Assembly (NCBI GenBank): GCA_018466975.1
Contig: CM031553.1
Coordinates: 1,240,001-1,304,000 of the forward strand
Source of the DNA: Sparassis latifolia
Taxonomy: Eukaryota > Basidiomycota > Agaricomycetes > Polyporales > Sparassidaceae
Direction: 5' to 3'
DNA: 64,000 bases
Made by a program: the position numbers and the translations under genes. Under the pieces are notes generated by a model. The model ran no database searches, was not told the origin of the DNA, and was given only the letters and a program-made list of their open reading frames with translations. Shown piece after piece: positions 1-11,443 of the stretch; the stretch's first letter is position 1, and each line of letters starts with the position of its first letter.

Positions 1-1123
1 ATACCGACTTGGTGAAGGACATTTTGCTAAGGAAGCCATCGATGAACTCGTCAGTGTCCTGACTCAGCCGAGATTCCTCCATAAGGTCGTGGTGATACTT
101 GCCGGGTACGATCAAGATATGAACCGACTCATGTCTGTCAATGCCGGACTGTCGAGTCGGTTCTCCGAGGAGATCACTTTTGTGAACATGGCCCCTGCGC
201 GCTGTCTGGAGGTTCTGAAGAAAGGATTAATGAAGAAGAATGTCTATCTCAACGATCTCGATAATCCCTCTTCTGACACATACCAAGAATTGGAAGCTTT
301 GATTCAAGAGTTGTCGAACCTTCCTTCCTGGGGAAATGCTAGAGATGTTGGAACACTGGCAAAGCAAATGATTAGTCACGTCTTCACTCACTTACCGGAT
401 TCCGATCCTCCGAACGCAGACTCGCGGCTACTTCTGTCAGGCACAGATGCAGTTGCATGCACGAAGTCTATGTTGACAGAACGGCGCGCCCGATACATCA
501 ACGTTGGTCCAGCGGAGCCTCGCTCTCCACTCTTTGAGACGAAGCAGCAGATGTTAAACCCTCCGCCTCCGCCTCTACCTCCATCCACACGCACAGCGAG
601 TTCCGTCAAGACTGCTCCGGACGAGCGTCGGGAAAATAGGTCAGGACCTTCTCAGTCTGAAGCCCAGCAGCGAGATCCGGAAGTGTCAGACAAGGTCTGG
701 CTCCACCTTCAAGAAGCTAAGAAAGCGGCAGAATTTGAAGCCAGACGTGCAACAGAGGAACAACGTCGGCTGGAACAGCAGCTTCAGGAGACTAAGGAGC
801 ACGAGGAAGCCGTACAGATTTTTGTCAAGAAGCTCGCAGAAGCCAGAGCCAAGGATGACGCTGAGCAAGCTGAGCTGAAGCGAAAACTGGAGGAGGTGCG
901 ATTGAGGGAATATCGACTGAAAGTCGAGCGGGAGAGGAGAGAAGCCGCCCTGAAAGCGAAGATGGAGGAGGAAGCCCGGCGCAGAAAACAGGAGGCCATG
1001 GCACAGGCGAAACTTCGCAAGATGGGAGTTTGTGTTGCAGGTTATCAATGGATCAAGATCTCGGGAGGATATAGGTGTGCTGGTGGCAGTCATTATGTTT
1101 CCGATGCGGCGCTGGGACTTTGA
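1..1123 (+). CDS. AAA+ ATPase, CbxX/CfxQ-like, 3' part only
   Basis: The reading frame is open from base 2, so the gene starts left of the window. The visible part begins in the C-terminal half of a P-loop AAA+ domain: a strand-like VVVILAGYD segment is followed by GLSSRFSEEITF, which fits the sensor/arginine-finger area of the CbxX/CfxQ (SpoVK-like) family. A helical lid follows (about residues 60-125), then a proline-rich linker and a long charged coiled coil (about residues 225-335) rich in E, K, R and A. The end carries a compact conserved tail with GYQWIKISGGYRCAGGSH, a C-terminal signature I associate with large fungal proteins that carry several tandem AAA domains. The role in the cell is not known to me; ATP-driven remodelling is inferred from the fold. 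No intron is needed in the visible part. Stop TGA at 1121-1123. Confidence 0.85.
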   Translation, partial: YRLGEGHFAKEAIDELVSVLTQPRFLHKVVVILAGYDQDMNRLMSVNAGLSSRFSEEITFVNMAPARCLEVLKKGLMKKNVYLNDLDNPSSDTYQELEALIQELSNLPSWGNARDVGTLAKQMISHVFTHLPDSDPPNADSRLLLSGTDAVACTKSMLTERRARYINVGPAEPRSPLFETKQQMLNPPPPPLPPSTRTASSVKTAPDERRENRSGPSQSEAQQRDPEVSDKVWLHLQEAKKAAEFEARRATEEQRRLEQQLQETKEHEEAVQIFVKKLAEARAKDDAEQAELKRKLEEVRLREYRLKVERERREAALKAKMEEEARRRKQEAMAQAKLRKMGVCVAGYQWIKISGGYRCAGGSHYVSDAALGL

Positions 1124-1863
1124 GCGACCAGTTCGCATATCCCAACAACTATTTAGAACGCAGGACGTCCTTACCTTTTCAGTGATGTACAATGATTTAG
1201 GAGTACTTTTACTTGCGTTGAAAATGTGAGTAGGTCGCATCGGTTGATAGGGAGGATAGTGTATACACCCTGCAGTGATACTTCCGGGATTCAAGGCTTG
1301 CGGCTCTTGGCGCTGTAGCATTAATTCTGTAGTACTGCCTGTACATACACGTCATCACCTACGGTAAGCTCGACACTGAGAGGTAAATGTATTCGAGCAC
1401 ATCATTCAAATGGACGAAGCGGCCGCGTTACAGAACATTGATGTTCTGGCGTTACCCTTGGACGCAGCAGTGTCAATGTTCGGGCCGGCATTAACATATT
1501 TGTTGCTTCCGAGCAACCTTCGAGTCGACGAATCGAACAGGAAGATCTAGGTTGGCTGCCAGTGTGAACAGGTTTGGGATACTGCGGGATAAATTCGGCA
1601 TTGGTCACGCAAAATGCTCCATATACTCACCCACGGCCCGCGTCGGTGGTAGAAATACCCGTCACCCACTGGTGTTTTCAGATTCCTGGGTGTGAGCAAG
1701 AGAATGTACGAAGCCAGTAAGGCAGTCTTGATTCCTCGGACGCCCGCTAGGTCCTCGTGACCGAGCACGCAGCAGATAATCCCTCCAGTGTCCGTATCTG
1801 AAAATAGCGTGAGGGTATAAAAGAGCAAGTAAAAGTAATTCTCGCTAACTCGACGGACTGAGC
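1124..1863. other. Intergenic region, no gene seen
   Basis: This 740-bp gap separates the AAA+ gene from the GDSL esterase gene. Open frames on the minus strand here are short and have no family resemblance. The right end holds the esterase promoter with a TATA box at 1816-1823. Confidence 0.6.
1816..1823 (+). promoter_or_regulatory. TATA box of the GDSL esterase gene
   Basis: TATAAAAG lies 41 bp upstream of the proposed ATG at 1864. The spacing is short but workable for a fungal core promoter with a short leader. Seen directly; the function is inferred. Confidence 0.5.
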
Positions 1864-3081
1864 ATGGCTATCCGGGACCTCGTCGCGGCCTTTGGTCTCC
1901 TTCTGAGTTCAGCACAGTCTGCCTGTGCTCTCGGATATGGTCCCCTCCCTGGTCAGATCAAGAACCTCGTGACATTTGGAGACTCCTACTCAGATGTCGT
2001 AAGTGACCATTAATATCACAGGAATTCATGCTTCACACCATGTATCACCATGTCCGACGCGCGATGCAGGCCGTGCCAGGCGATCACGGTATCGCATGGC
2101 CCATCTTCGCAGCAGAGGACGGGAACCTCACGCTCTACCCGTTCGCGCGTTCCGGCGCGACCTGCTCCAACAATCTGACGGCGAGACCGTTCCCCTCCGT
2201 CTTCGAGAGCCAGCTCCCGACGTATTTCGAGGAAGTGACGAACGGCACGTTGGAATTGAATCCGTACGACACCATCTACACACTCTGGATCGGCACGAAC
2301 GACGTCGGGGTGGCCGCACTGTTGACAGGGGATCAGACACCGGGCGTGACGCTAGTGAACACGATCACCTGCGCCGTCAACTGGGTGAAGGTATTGTATG
2401 AGAGTGGCGCGAGGAACTTCCTGTTCCAGAACGTCAGTGCAAAGTATTTGTAGGATGGACGCACAAGTCTTGTTGACTGTGTTTCCATAATTGGCAGATG
2501 CTTCCGCTGCAGGACACGGTGCTTTATTCGGCGAACTCGTATCCCAATCGCTACTGGACGTACGAGCGCAACACTACGGAGTGGAACATCTTCATGACAG
2601 AGTTGACCCAGACGGGCAACAACATCTCCGCGTTGATGCTCCAAGCTCTGGCACCGGCGCTTCCGGGCGCGCACATCGGTATGTTATGTAGCCCACAGGA
2701 TGAGGAGGGCATCGAGTAACCGCGCTATAGGTTACTTCAGCTCCTACGACTTGATCTCGGATATTATTGCTCACCCGGCCATCTATCTTAATGGGACCGC
2801 ACCTCTGAATGTGACGGGGTGTATCGACTCGTGCGTGTACCAGTTGAACGAGAGCACATCCGGTCCTGCTGCCTGCACTGTCGCAAATGGAAGTGATGCC
2901 TACAGTTTCCTGTGGTGCGTGAATTGAGCACACCCTAATTGACCACTTCGTCATTGATTGCGCCTCGTATCACAGGTATGACGAGTTGCATCCTTCCCAA
3001 CAGACGGACGGCGTCATTGGCGAAGCGATCGCGGCTGCGATTACGAGGACCTCGGAGCAGTGGACCACCTGGTTGAGCTGA
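1864..3081 (+). CDS. Secreted GDSL/SGNH esterase, CE16-like
   Basis: Five exons join in frame: 1864-1998, 2070-2432, 2498-2678, 2731-2914 and 2976-3081, giving about 321 residues. The N-terminus is hydrophobic and looks like a signal peptide ending near the ALG residues. SGNH blocks are all visible: FGDSYSD (nucleophile Ser), the later GTND (Asn) and DELHPS (Asp and His of the triad). ARSGATCSNNL and FPSVFESQL are typical of fungal CE16-type acetylesterases, which remove acetyl groups from hemicellulose oligomers outside the cell. Several NxT/S sites fit a secreted glycoprotein. The fourth intron (2915-2975) uses donor GTGCGT; placing it there restores the SFLWYDELHPS order expected for the family. 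The substrate is inferred from the family, not shown. Confidence 0.88.
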
Positions 3082-3859
3082 ATTGCTGAAGAGATATGGA
3101 ATGACAAAGGGTCATTGGTAACGACGGTGGCGTCGTACTCTGCCGCCATGGGACAAGTGTAACAGCACTTCAGTGGAAGTTTTAAGTTCATTCAGTATTA
3201 CTCACCGAATCAAATACGGTGTATGTTCAGTCCTGCAACAATCCAAGCTTAAACGACGCTTGTTGAAGTTCTTTCGTCCTTGGACGATTTCCGAGAGCTG
3301 AAGTCATCGCATCGTTGTCAATGTGGTAAGACTTGACTACCAAGGTGACCAAGAGAATCTGTGAGGTTCTCGCGGTCATGACACTGCTGAGGCTCTAAAC
3401 ATCACCGACATCAGATTACTTACTTGGTTCCTTCGCTGCCTGTTCTTACCCTTATCACTGAACCATGGTAAGTGCTTGAGGTGGCTTGAAGGGGAACGTG
3501 ACAGATATCGCGTTCTGTCACATGTCTCACGCACGACGCGTCCAAGGAAGTCACGCCTGGTCACACGCATTGGCACACATTTGGCGCACTCATGATGAAA
3601 ACCCGTAACGCTCGACTACACAGTAGTTCTAATGTATACAAACAACCTGATATCAAGTTGGATTGGAAAGCAGGCCAGTGAAAAGCACACAACGCGACAG
3701 ACAATAAGACTCGAAGACAGTATCTAAGCGCAGGGCACTACACCTAAGTCTGAGTGCCATCGCGTTGGCCGCCTGCTGACCCTCAGACTTGTATGGTCAT
3801 CAAACAGATTTGCGAACTGTGTGACATGAACAAAACAATACAGAAAAAGTACTAGGACT
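3082..3859. other. Intergenic region between converging genes
   Basis: 778 bp between the 3' ends of the esterase (+) and FES1 (-). I see only short frames without family resemblance. The two genes converge here, so the space should hold both 3' UTRs. Confidence 0.6.
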
Positions 3860-5251
3860 CTACTCCACTGCATCCCACAAGGCCTTCACTTCATCTACAG
3901 TGAATCCCCATCTCTGTGCCAGTCTTGAGTCACCGCCTGTCTCTGTAGTCTGCTCCTTCATGTATGCAGCCAGTTCTGACCTCTGCCCATCGGTGAAGTG
4001 GCCGAGACATGACGTTACGTACGTGTGCAAAGATCTTGGTAACAAATGGACCATTAGCCTCAGCAGGCGTCGTCGAGGTGGGATGGGATCACTTGCCTGA
4101 CAACCTTCTCCTCAAAGTCAGGGTCGCCTTCCGTCTCGCCATCGGCGCCGTGGGGCGTCGGAGACGTCAGCGATGAGATAAGCGCTTGCAGCAGTCCGCG
4201 CTCCTGAAACGCGGCGAACGTTGCGGGGGACGTGGAGAAGGATGTGGGATCGGAGAGCATGGTTGCGTGGGAGTTGGGGTGGACAGGCGCGGCTGCTGGT
4301 GCAGAGTCTGGAGGGGGGCCTGTAGGGTGCGGAATAACGCTCGTACTAGGTGTGTGCGGTGCGGTGGAAGATGCGGAGGATCGCCCTGGTTGTTGCGACG
4401 GACGGATGATGGGATCCATCGGAACGAGAAGCGAATTCACCAGAAACGCGGTCTTGCGGCGGACGGTGATGTCGGAATCTGCGCGAAATGTAAGAGCCGA
4501 TCTACATAACATCGTGGCAGAACGCTTGCCTTCAAGCGCAGCTTTGAGGATCTCCCATCCGCCTGCTTCCTCCAATTGTCTCACAGCAGGAGCGTTAAGT
4601 TTCAATAGGCCAGAGAGTGCATAAACAGCCTTTGACCGAACCTGCGGTGACTTCACCTCCGGAGATAGGAAAGCAAGCAGCGTTGGCATTGGGGATAGCG
4701 CAAGATACTATAAACCGCATATTAGCCGGAAGATACATTCCACGCGAGTGGCAAACTCACCGAGATTTGTGCAGATGGGTTATTTTGCACTGCTGTCCCT
4801 ATCACCCATAATGTCTGCATCTTGACACTTTCTGGCGATGATAACGCAATCAGAAGTCCATGCAGCGGGTCCCACATCTTCATCTTTTCGACATCTATTC
4901 TTGAATATTAGCCATACGAGCGATGCGTGAACGTCCGTGGTCCTCACTATTTGCATTGTCTATCTGCTCAACGAGCTGTATAACATCAGGTCGTATTAGA
5001 GAAACGCCTCGACTATATAATTCTTAGTGGTAACTCACCATTTCAAAGTCATCTAAAGCTTGTACTCTCTCGTCTTCATCCCGCGTCTCGTCTACCGCGA
5101 TCGTCAGCGCGTCTTTCATCAACTGTGCGTCTGATTTTCCTAAGATCGCGTCTATAATTCCAGGATCGAGGTCTTTGCGGGGCTGTGGGGCTGGCTGCGA
5201 TGCATCGTGGCTACCAGAGTGCTCAATACCCCAACGCAGGAGAGATTCCAT
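3860..5251 (-). CDS. FES1: Hsp70 nucleotide exchange factor Fes1
   Basis: Six exons on the minus strand: 5251-5039, 4975-4948, 4894-4761, 4707-4530, 4478-4097 and 4034-3860. The start MESLLRWGIEHS and the following helices match the Fes1/HspBP1 N-terminal domain. Armadillo-type repeats follow, with DNANNVEKMKMWDPLHGLL, LWVIGTAVQNNPSAQ and RSKAVYALSGLLK. Fes1 binds the ATPase domain of cytosolic Hsp70 (Ssa type) and speeds ADP release, helping misfolded proteins reach ubiquitin-dependent degradation. A low-complexity Pro/Ser/Ala insert of about 70 residues (around 4380-4190) interrupts the last repeats and is longer than in yeast. Two introns have GC donors: 4529-4479 (AAG|GCAAGC) and 4096-4035 (CAG|GCAAGT). 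Splicing both restores the frame and the family order. Confidence 0.93.
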
Positions 5252-6467
5252 GTCGGTAAAATTCGTGATGGCAGTAGGCTAGTTCGCGAGGCAAGGTCTT
5301 GTTATACTTGCAGAAGCTATCGATACAATCAGAAGAGGTCGAAAACAAAATGCGAACAAGTGCGAGGACTAGCAATACAAACACGTATGGAGGAGCAGAA
5401 GAAACTAGAAATTTCGTATACTTTCCGCGAGTTTCCTAGTTGAGATCAGCCACAATCGCGGTCGGCGATGGAAGCGGAGGTCAAAAAGTAATCTCATGAA
5501 GATCTCGATTTTTCCCGCTCTCAAGTTTTCTCTCTCGATGTCGACGTTACACTCGAAGCTGCACCCAAAGATGGCAGAGCCGTGATATCTTGCACTGGAG
5601 ACATGGTGAGTATTTTCTCTTGCTATTACTAGCTTCTTTGTGATGATTCTCTGTATACCATAACCATATCACCGAACTCAACATGTGGACAAAAATTCAC
5701 ATTAGTTTCAGCCTTGGCTGATGCTCCTGTCTTCCTGATTGTCATCGTGCCGTTGCTGACTTTCCGCGTTCTTAGCAGTGCCTCTAGTACCGTTTGATGG
5801 AGTTGATACCAAGAAGGTGAGCATAATCATTCCCTCTTCGCCATTCGGATGAGAGAATCTTTCGATGGGCGGACACGAATGCACTCTGCCTACACCAAAG
5901 TCTCCTAGTGTACAAAATGGAGATGGGCTAGAATGCTTGTTGATATGCATCGAGTCGCTGAACTTCCTCTCGTTATCACTTCGTCCCTGTTTACTGACGA
6001 TTCGTTTCTACTCGGCAGGTCATCTGTTTAGTTATTTCTTTAGCCTGTCCGTGTATTTCCCTACCCATCTAAATGAATACACGCTGTTTGTCTACTGTCT
6101 CCCTTCTCCGTCCTATTGATGTTCATTGTGAGCTCTATTGTATTGAGTTACGTTCGAGTCCTGTCAGTCGGCACCTGCGCCTGTGTCAGCTGCCGTTGCC
6201 CATGACCATACACGCCAGTCACCACCCGCTTCGCAATGTTTGCATGAAGTCCGCCTGTTCAACCGCCTACCATCTCCATCACGCCAACACGACAAGATGC
6301 GACGGCGTTCCAAAAGAGGTTCCTTGCCCATGGAGCGGTATTTCTTTGTATAAGTCTGGATTCGGATAGACCGATCGACCTCTTCTGTGTTTACAATTGC
6401 ATCCGCGTACATCCCTCGGGCTCGTGCGAACCAACATCTGGCTGCCCTCGCCGACCACGCCACAGCA
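5252..6467. other. Intergenic region with one exon-like segment
   Basis: 1.2 kb between divergent FES1 and the downstream membrane protein gene. The left part is the FES1 promoter. At about 5469-5604 one plus-strand frame reads as plausible protein (pieces such as HEDLDFSRSQVFSLDVDV and EAAPKDGRAVISCTGD) and ends at a good donor, ATG|GTGAGT at 5605. However, an in-frame TAA lies right after a possible short start MEAEVKK. Exon-like pieces further right (around 5780-5815) are weak. This could be a decayed gene or exons of a gene I could not join. Confidence 0.4.
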
Positions 6468-8048
6468 ATGGGCGTACATACACTCGTCAACGCCGCAGTC
6501 GCGTCGTGGGTGGGTTCTTCAAGATCCAGGAGGAGTGTGCCTCTCGATTCTGACCTGTTAGTGGGAATCCGAACGGAAGACGATGAATCCAGCCGCAGAC
6601 CGCTCTTGACCATGACGCTGCCGTCGCAGCAGTCATTTGGTCCTACATTGCCGGTGCAGGCGTATGGAGCGACGTCCGGAGGATCGTCGAGTGCTCGGAG
6701 CAGCCCCGAGATGAACAGGCATAATGGATGGCTGGGTAGGGTGCCCGAGGAGGGCGGTCTGGTGGAAGATGATGATGAAGAGGACTCGGAAGAAGTTGAG
6801 TGGGATCTGGAGGAGCGCGGATTCTACGGTGGTGCGTTGGTCTTTGCGGTATGCACAGTGTGAACGTCTGAACACTCACAGTCCGTGCGTGGTTTTGTAG
6901 GTTCCTACAAGAGGACGGTCGCGTTGTATTGCATCGTTCCTATCACTTCACTTTTGACTTTTGTCTTGTTTGCAATATTACCCCTTCTCATATGGCCGAC
7001 CGATTACCGGGCACCCTCCTCCTATCCAAGATATTTCCCGTCGCCTCTTCCAGAGTTGCTAGTGTCTGGTTCTCTCTGGTCGCTCTCCCATCTCATCCGT
7101 GTACCGTTGTACAGCCTTACCACTTCGCTACTTCCTTGGCCCATCACAGGAACAGTGCTATTCCATGTCATCTACGTCTTCCTCAATCAGCTCCTCCATT
7201 TGTCCGCTTTACCCATTCTGCGCATTCGCCACCAGATGATCTTTCCCTTACCCACATTTCAAGACCCAGCATTTCACCGCGTGTGGTGGATTTCGCTGGG
7301 ATGGGCGGCTGTCGAGGTCGCCGTGGGCATAGCGCAGGGTTACGAGCAGATCGCCATGTATAAGGAGGTGATGGTGCCCGAGGACGAGGTTCGGGCGTTG
7401 CTCACGGACTGGCGGAATGGCAACACCAGCGGGGAGAGTGTGACACAACACCAGGTCGAGTCGCCTGAGGAGATTTTACCGTTGAGCCCGTGTCCTGGGC
7501 AGGTGCAGGATAGTGCAGCGGCCGCCGTGGATAATGTGCGAGACGGGGTAAATGGTCGGAAGAAGAGAACCAATCAGCTCGAGGATGCTATCCGATCTGT
7601 GATTGACAACGACATGGAGCAGCTCGTGCACCTCAAAGAGCGCGAAGAGCTGGAGGAGCTCTATGGAATCCCAGTTGTTGTGAGTACGCGTATGCATGGT
7701 GCCTTTTTTAATCTCAACCCTCATTCTTCTCAGAGAATTCCTGTGTTCATCTCCTGCCTGCTACGGATCGACTCTTTCGTGCTCTCTCTCGGGCTTACTC
7801 TCATACTCGCTGCATCCTACCTTCGCTCGTCTCTATCCTTCCCAAAAGAGCCCTTACCACCTATCTACACCAATAACGCATTCTTCGTCACTTTCCCGGT
7901 TGTTGTGTTGATCTACCTCTTCCTCGCATTGATCCATACCCCTCCTGTCCTGCCCCGTATTGGTGTGCATAGTACTGCTTACATTGGCCTCCTGCTGGGT
8001 CTCGGTAGCGTGTTTGCCGGACTTGGTCTCTGGGGTGCACTTTCATAG
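6468..8048 (+). CDS. Multi-pass membrane protein, unknown function
   Basis: Three exons, 6468-6831, 6901-7679 and 7734-8048, give about 485 residues. The first ATG in the open frame is at 6468 (MGVHTLVNAAVASW); a later in-frame ATG at 6612 is possible. The N-terminal 120 residues are hydrophilic, with a run of acidic residues (VEDDDEEDSEEVEWDLEERG). About seven hydrophobic segments follow, for example VALYCIVPITSLLTFVLFAI, the LPWPITGTVLFHVIYVF stretch, and three near the C-terminus after residue 370. A cytosolic charged loop sits between them (about residues 270-360). The second intron is 54 bp, a multiple of three with no stop, so retention would only insert 18 residues. I recognise this as a conserved fungal type of protein but cannot name a function. 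Confidence 0.75.
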
Positions 8049-8547
8049 TATGGAGCTTCTAAGTGTTTACGACCGCGCTATCTGCTGCTCTCCATGATTG
8101 TTTCTGTTGGGCTGTGTTCTCGCGATCAGGATAGGTGCGATTTGTATGTACGTTATATATTCAGATACATGATTTTGTACCACAGAAGCCGATGGCAGAT
8201 GCTTCACACGAATTCATCCGGATTTCTGCTTGTCTTTTTATTATCTTCGTTAGTATCCGAGGTCAGTTGAGCGACAATCCTGCCGCGATGGCAGCATTAG
8301 AGATCCGAGAATCTCGGAAAGATGAATGCAGATCGTCTCCGATGCACAGTCCAGAGCTATACCAGCCAGTATTTCTCTCTTCTGTCTTCCTCGTCGACAA
8401 TGATGAGATCCAAAGATTCTGTAAACTCAGGTGCTTCACCGCTCATCGAAGCTATGACGGCCATATCCGACTAACTGCAGCTCGCTGCCAAGACCATAAG
8501 TAGTTTAGTGGGATGAGGTATTTTTGATCAGCCGGGGTTCTCGCCAA
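8049..8547. other. Intergenic region, no gene seen
   Basis: 500 bp between two same-strand membrane protein genes. Nothing recognisable beyond the expected 3' UTR and promoter. Confidence 0.55.
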
Positions 8548-10926
8548 ATGGCGGCCTTGTTCAACATCGCGGCTGTGCTGCCCATTCTGCTCCTGCTCAG
8601 CAAAGACGCTTCGTCTTCTACCGCCGCTGTCTATGCCGTAGATTGGCTATACACTAAGCTCTCAAATACCAGGTGAGTACGTCAAATATACACACCTCGC
8701 CGCATTTCTACCTCATTTTGATGACGGACTTCCCGACACTTCTGTCCTGGAAAGGTTGCATCCCCACCTGGTCGTCCGTCTCTCCCTAGAATTTCCTGGT
8801 CTATGGCTGCGCTGTTCCTGCACCAGGCCCTGTTCACGACAGAACCGTCTGCGTCGTCTGAGCTGCCAGCGCTGCGTTCCCCGAACAGAGTGACACAGCA
8901 CGAACGGCAACTGTCCTCTGTCTCCTCTGTGACATTGCGCACGTCCAATTCTGACCATTCTCAGCCTACCGAGCCCTTGTTGCGTCCGGAGTCATCTATC
9001 TACCTTGACTTGCTATCGCGCCAGCCGAACCACCCAGATGGACCAGAGAGTAGCTTTAATCTCGGCCTCAGTTTGGAGGGGGACCCAATCACCCCTAGCG
9101 AGCGAAAATCGTGCTTGGAACGCGCTATTCGGAAGAGATTGCGTCGACTACGGTGGACCAGGAGGACTACGTTACTCATCATGAGTAAGACCTTCGTTCG
9201 CGTCCAATGCAGCTCTACTGAAATGCTTGCCAAGCCTCTTGGGCGGTGTACAACACCGTCCGCTACTACGTTGCGTTCACGATGTTCGAGTATCGCCCAC
9301 GCCAGATCGTTCTGCTCGTGCTTGGTACGTGTACCGCGCTCTCGATCGCGCTCGTCATCTCGTCCCTCCTTATATCCGCATTTGCTCCGCACATTGGATG
9401 GTATCACACGCCTCATGCACCACACGTCATAGTGCAGACGGTGCTGTACTATTGTGCGTCCGTGCTTCTTCTTGGGCCGGCGGTCGCGAATCTGGTCTTT
9501 GTGTTTCTTTGGCGGCATTCGGCAGAGACTATTGACACACTTCGCGGACGATGTCACTGGGATGTCGACGTCTTGTGGTCTGGAGTTGGCACGCAATGTG
9601 ATGGGACACACTGCCCGACTTGGGCATCTTGGGTCGCAGGTTCAGTTGTGCGTCTCGTCCTCACTGTTGCAGTCATCGTACGTTACAAGTTATCAGTTCA
9701 CTACTGTATGGGTGGCTCTGAGTTTTCCTACTCGGCAGATAACCTACCACTGGTCAGCGTACCGGTATGACGTGACAAGGCAGCCCTCCCGGAAATACCG
9801 ACTGTTTCATCCCCGTACCTCGGTCTCGTCAGTAACACCCTTGTCCAACTCCTCTCAAACCTTCCGACCAACGGCGACCATGTCCAGTACACCTGTCACC
9901 ATCGGGCAGGCGCTCCGCCGCTCTTCGTTATCTGGCACCACTGAGGACACATATGAGAGCGCGCAGACATGTCCCCAGACAGAGCAACGTACGCTGCGCA
10001 AGTCCCAGTCACGCATCGCGTCTCGGACGAGTAATGCGTCCAAGGATACGTTCCAGCTCCCGTCTGCGACCGGAGTATCTACCGCCAGACGGCCGTCAGG
10101 TCAGATAACGCCGAGACGCGTCAGTGGGATGAGTGCTATAGACGATGAGTCTCCAAAGTCATCGGACGAAGAGGATGTGCCAGGCCCGTCAGAGACGAAC
10201 GAGTTTGGCCATTATGGACGTCAAGTGCGTCCGAGCCCAGGCATCTATGCATCAGTTGTATCCCAAGGCCCGCGCAGCAGCCAATTCAATAACGAAACAA
10301 GTGAGACTCTGCAGGTCGATCCCGCCACGGTCATGCCCTACTCTGAACGAGACCTCACCTACTTCGTCGACCAGTTTCGCACGCTGGTCGAACAAGTTGC
10401 CCGCGAGAACGAGGATGCATTTCCACTTGCAGCTGGAAATGGACCAGATGGCCAGCGCGAGCATTCCACCGCGGATGCAGACGAGCACGTCCCGATGGTG
10501 GGCCGCATTGTGCATCGCATGCCGACAATCGAGTCCCTGGGATCGCACGAGGTGATGAGTCTCGCATCATCGGGCAAAACGCACAGCTCAAATTCGCCAC
10601 ATAACGGATCGCGCCCGTCAACACGCACGAACACCCAAAGCCTCAGCGAGGGGTATAGCACGCCTTCCTCCCGCAGCCGTGCGAATAGCTGGGACGCAGC
10701 ACTCGCTCTGGCGTCGCCTGTCGGGAATAGAACGGAAGAAGGTTCTGTTAGCGAGATGGGGGAGCTGACGCACGCTGAGACGGGTGCACCGGTAAACACG
10801 ATCGCCACCATTGTGACGAATACCACCACCACGACGGCTTCTGGGGAAAGTCGCAGTTCAAATTCATATTATACTGCCAGGACGTCACCGCAGGAGAAGA
10901 TAGACGATGAAGTCGGCGAGGAGTAG
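8548..10926 (+). CDS. Membrane protein with long Ser/Thr-rich tail
   Basis: Four exons: 8548-8672, 8790-9184, 9235-9677 and 9739-10926, giving about 716 residues. The N-terminal MAALFNIAAVLPILLLLS is a signal anchor or first membrane segment. After a hydrophilic loop of about 110 residues come three more strong segments: RQIVLLVLGTCTALSIALVI with its continuation, VIVQTVLYYCASVLLLGPAV with its continuation, and VRLVLTVAVII followed by TYHWSAYRYDV. The last 390 residues are cytosolic-looking, very rich in Ser, Thr, Pro and Gly, and likely disordered and phosphorylated. One ordered-looking helix (YFVDQFRTLVEQVARENEDA) lies in the middle of the tail. All splice sites are canonical and frames match. 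Family unknown to me; a sensor or trafficking role would be a guess. Confidence 0.72.
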
Positions 10927-11443
10927 ATTTGCTTGCATCTCAGAATTCCATGTACGTTGTCTGGAGATACTTCACAGATTATCTGCGCTTTTATAACATA
11001 CTGATGGACGCCGTACAGGGCGAATTTGTACCCTATGATCATTGTATGCTCCTATCCAGCCCACATGTACGTGCAGTATGCGTATGTATGCCTGGCCTTG
11101 CAGGCAACAGGATCTTACCACCCTGCTCATGATTCTAATGTATCCATCATACTCACATACCCACTCGCTCGTGTATAGCCTCCATGACTTCGCATACCTT
11201 GTTTGTAGAACCTACTCCAAGTCATGTCCCGTTGAGAGCGATATACTGTGCATTCAATAAAAGAGTCGATTTCAGCTGATTGACGCGCTCCGTATCATGT
11301 ACCGACTTTGCAAATCATGTTGCGACCCATTAGAGAAAATGCAGGGTAGAGTACACACATGCTCGACAACACGACAGCAGACAGAAAAAAATTCTTGCAA
11401 CCATGACCGTACTTCCCCGAAATATCCAGCAAACAATATTTCT
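10927..11443. other. Intergenic region between converging genes
   Basis: About 500 bp separating the 3' ends of the Ser-rich membrane protein (+) and CHO2 (-). AT-richer than the flanks and without a convincing reading frame. Confidence 0.55.

Noticed and set aside
686..1321. 211-codon minus-strand frame over the AAA+ gene
   Set aside because: It is the reverse of the coiled-coil coding region, a composition effect; the plus frame has clear family motifs.
10359..10832. 157-codon minus-strand frame in the Ser-rich membrane protein gene
   Set aside because: It is antisense to a well-supported exon and has no splice signals or family match.
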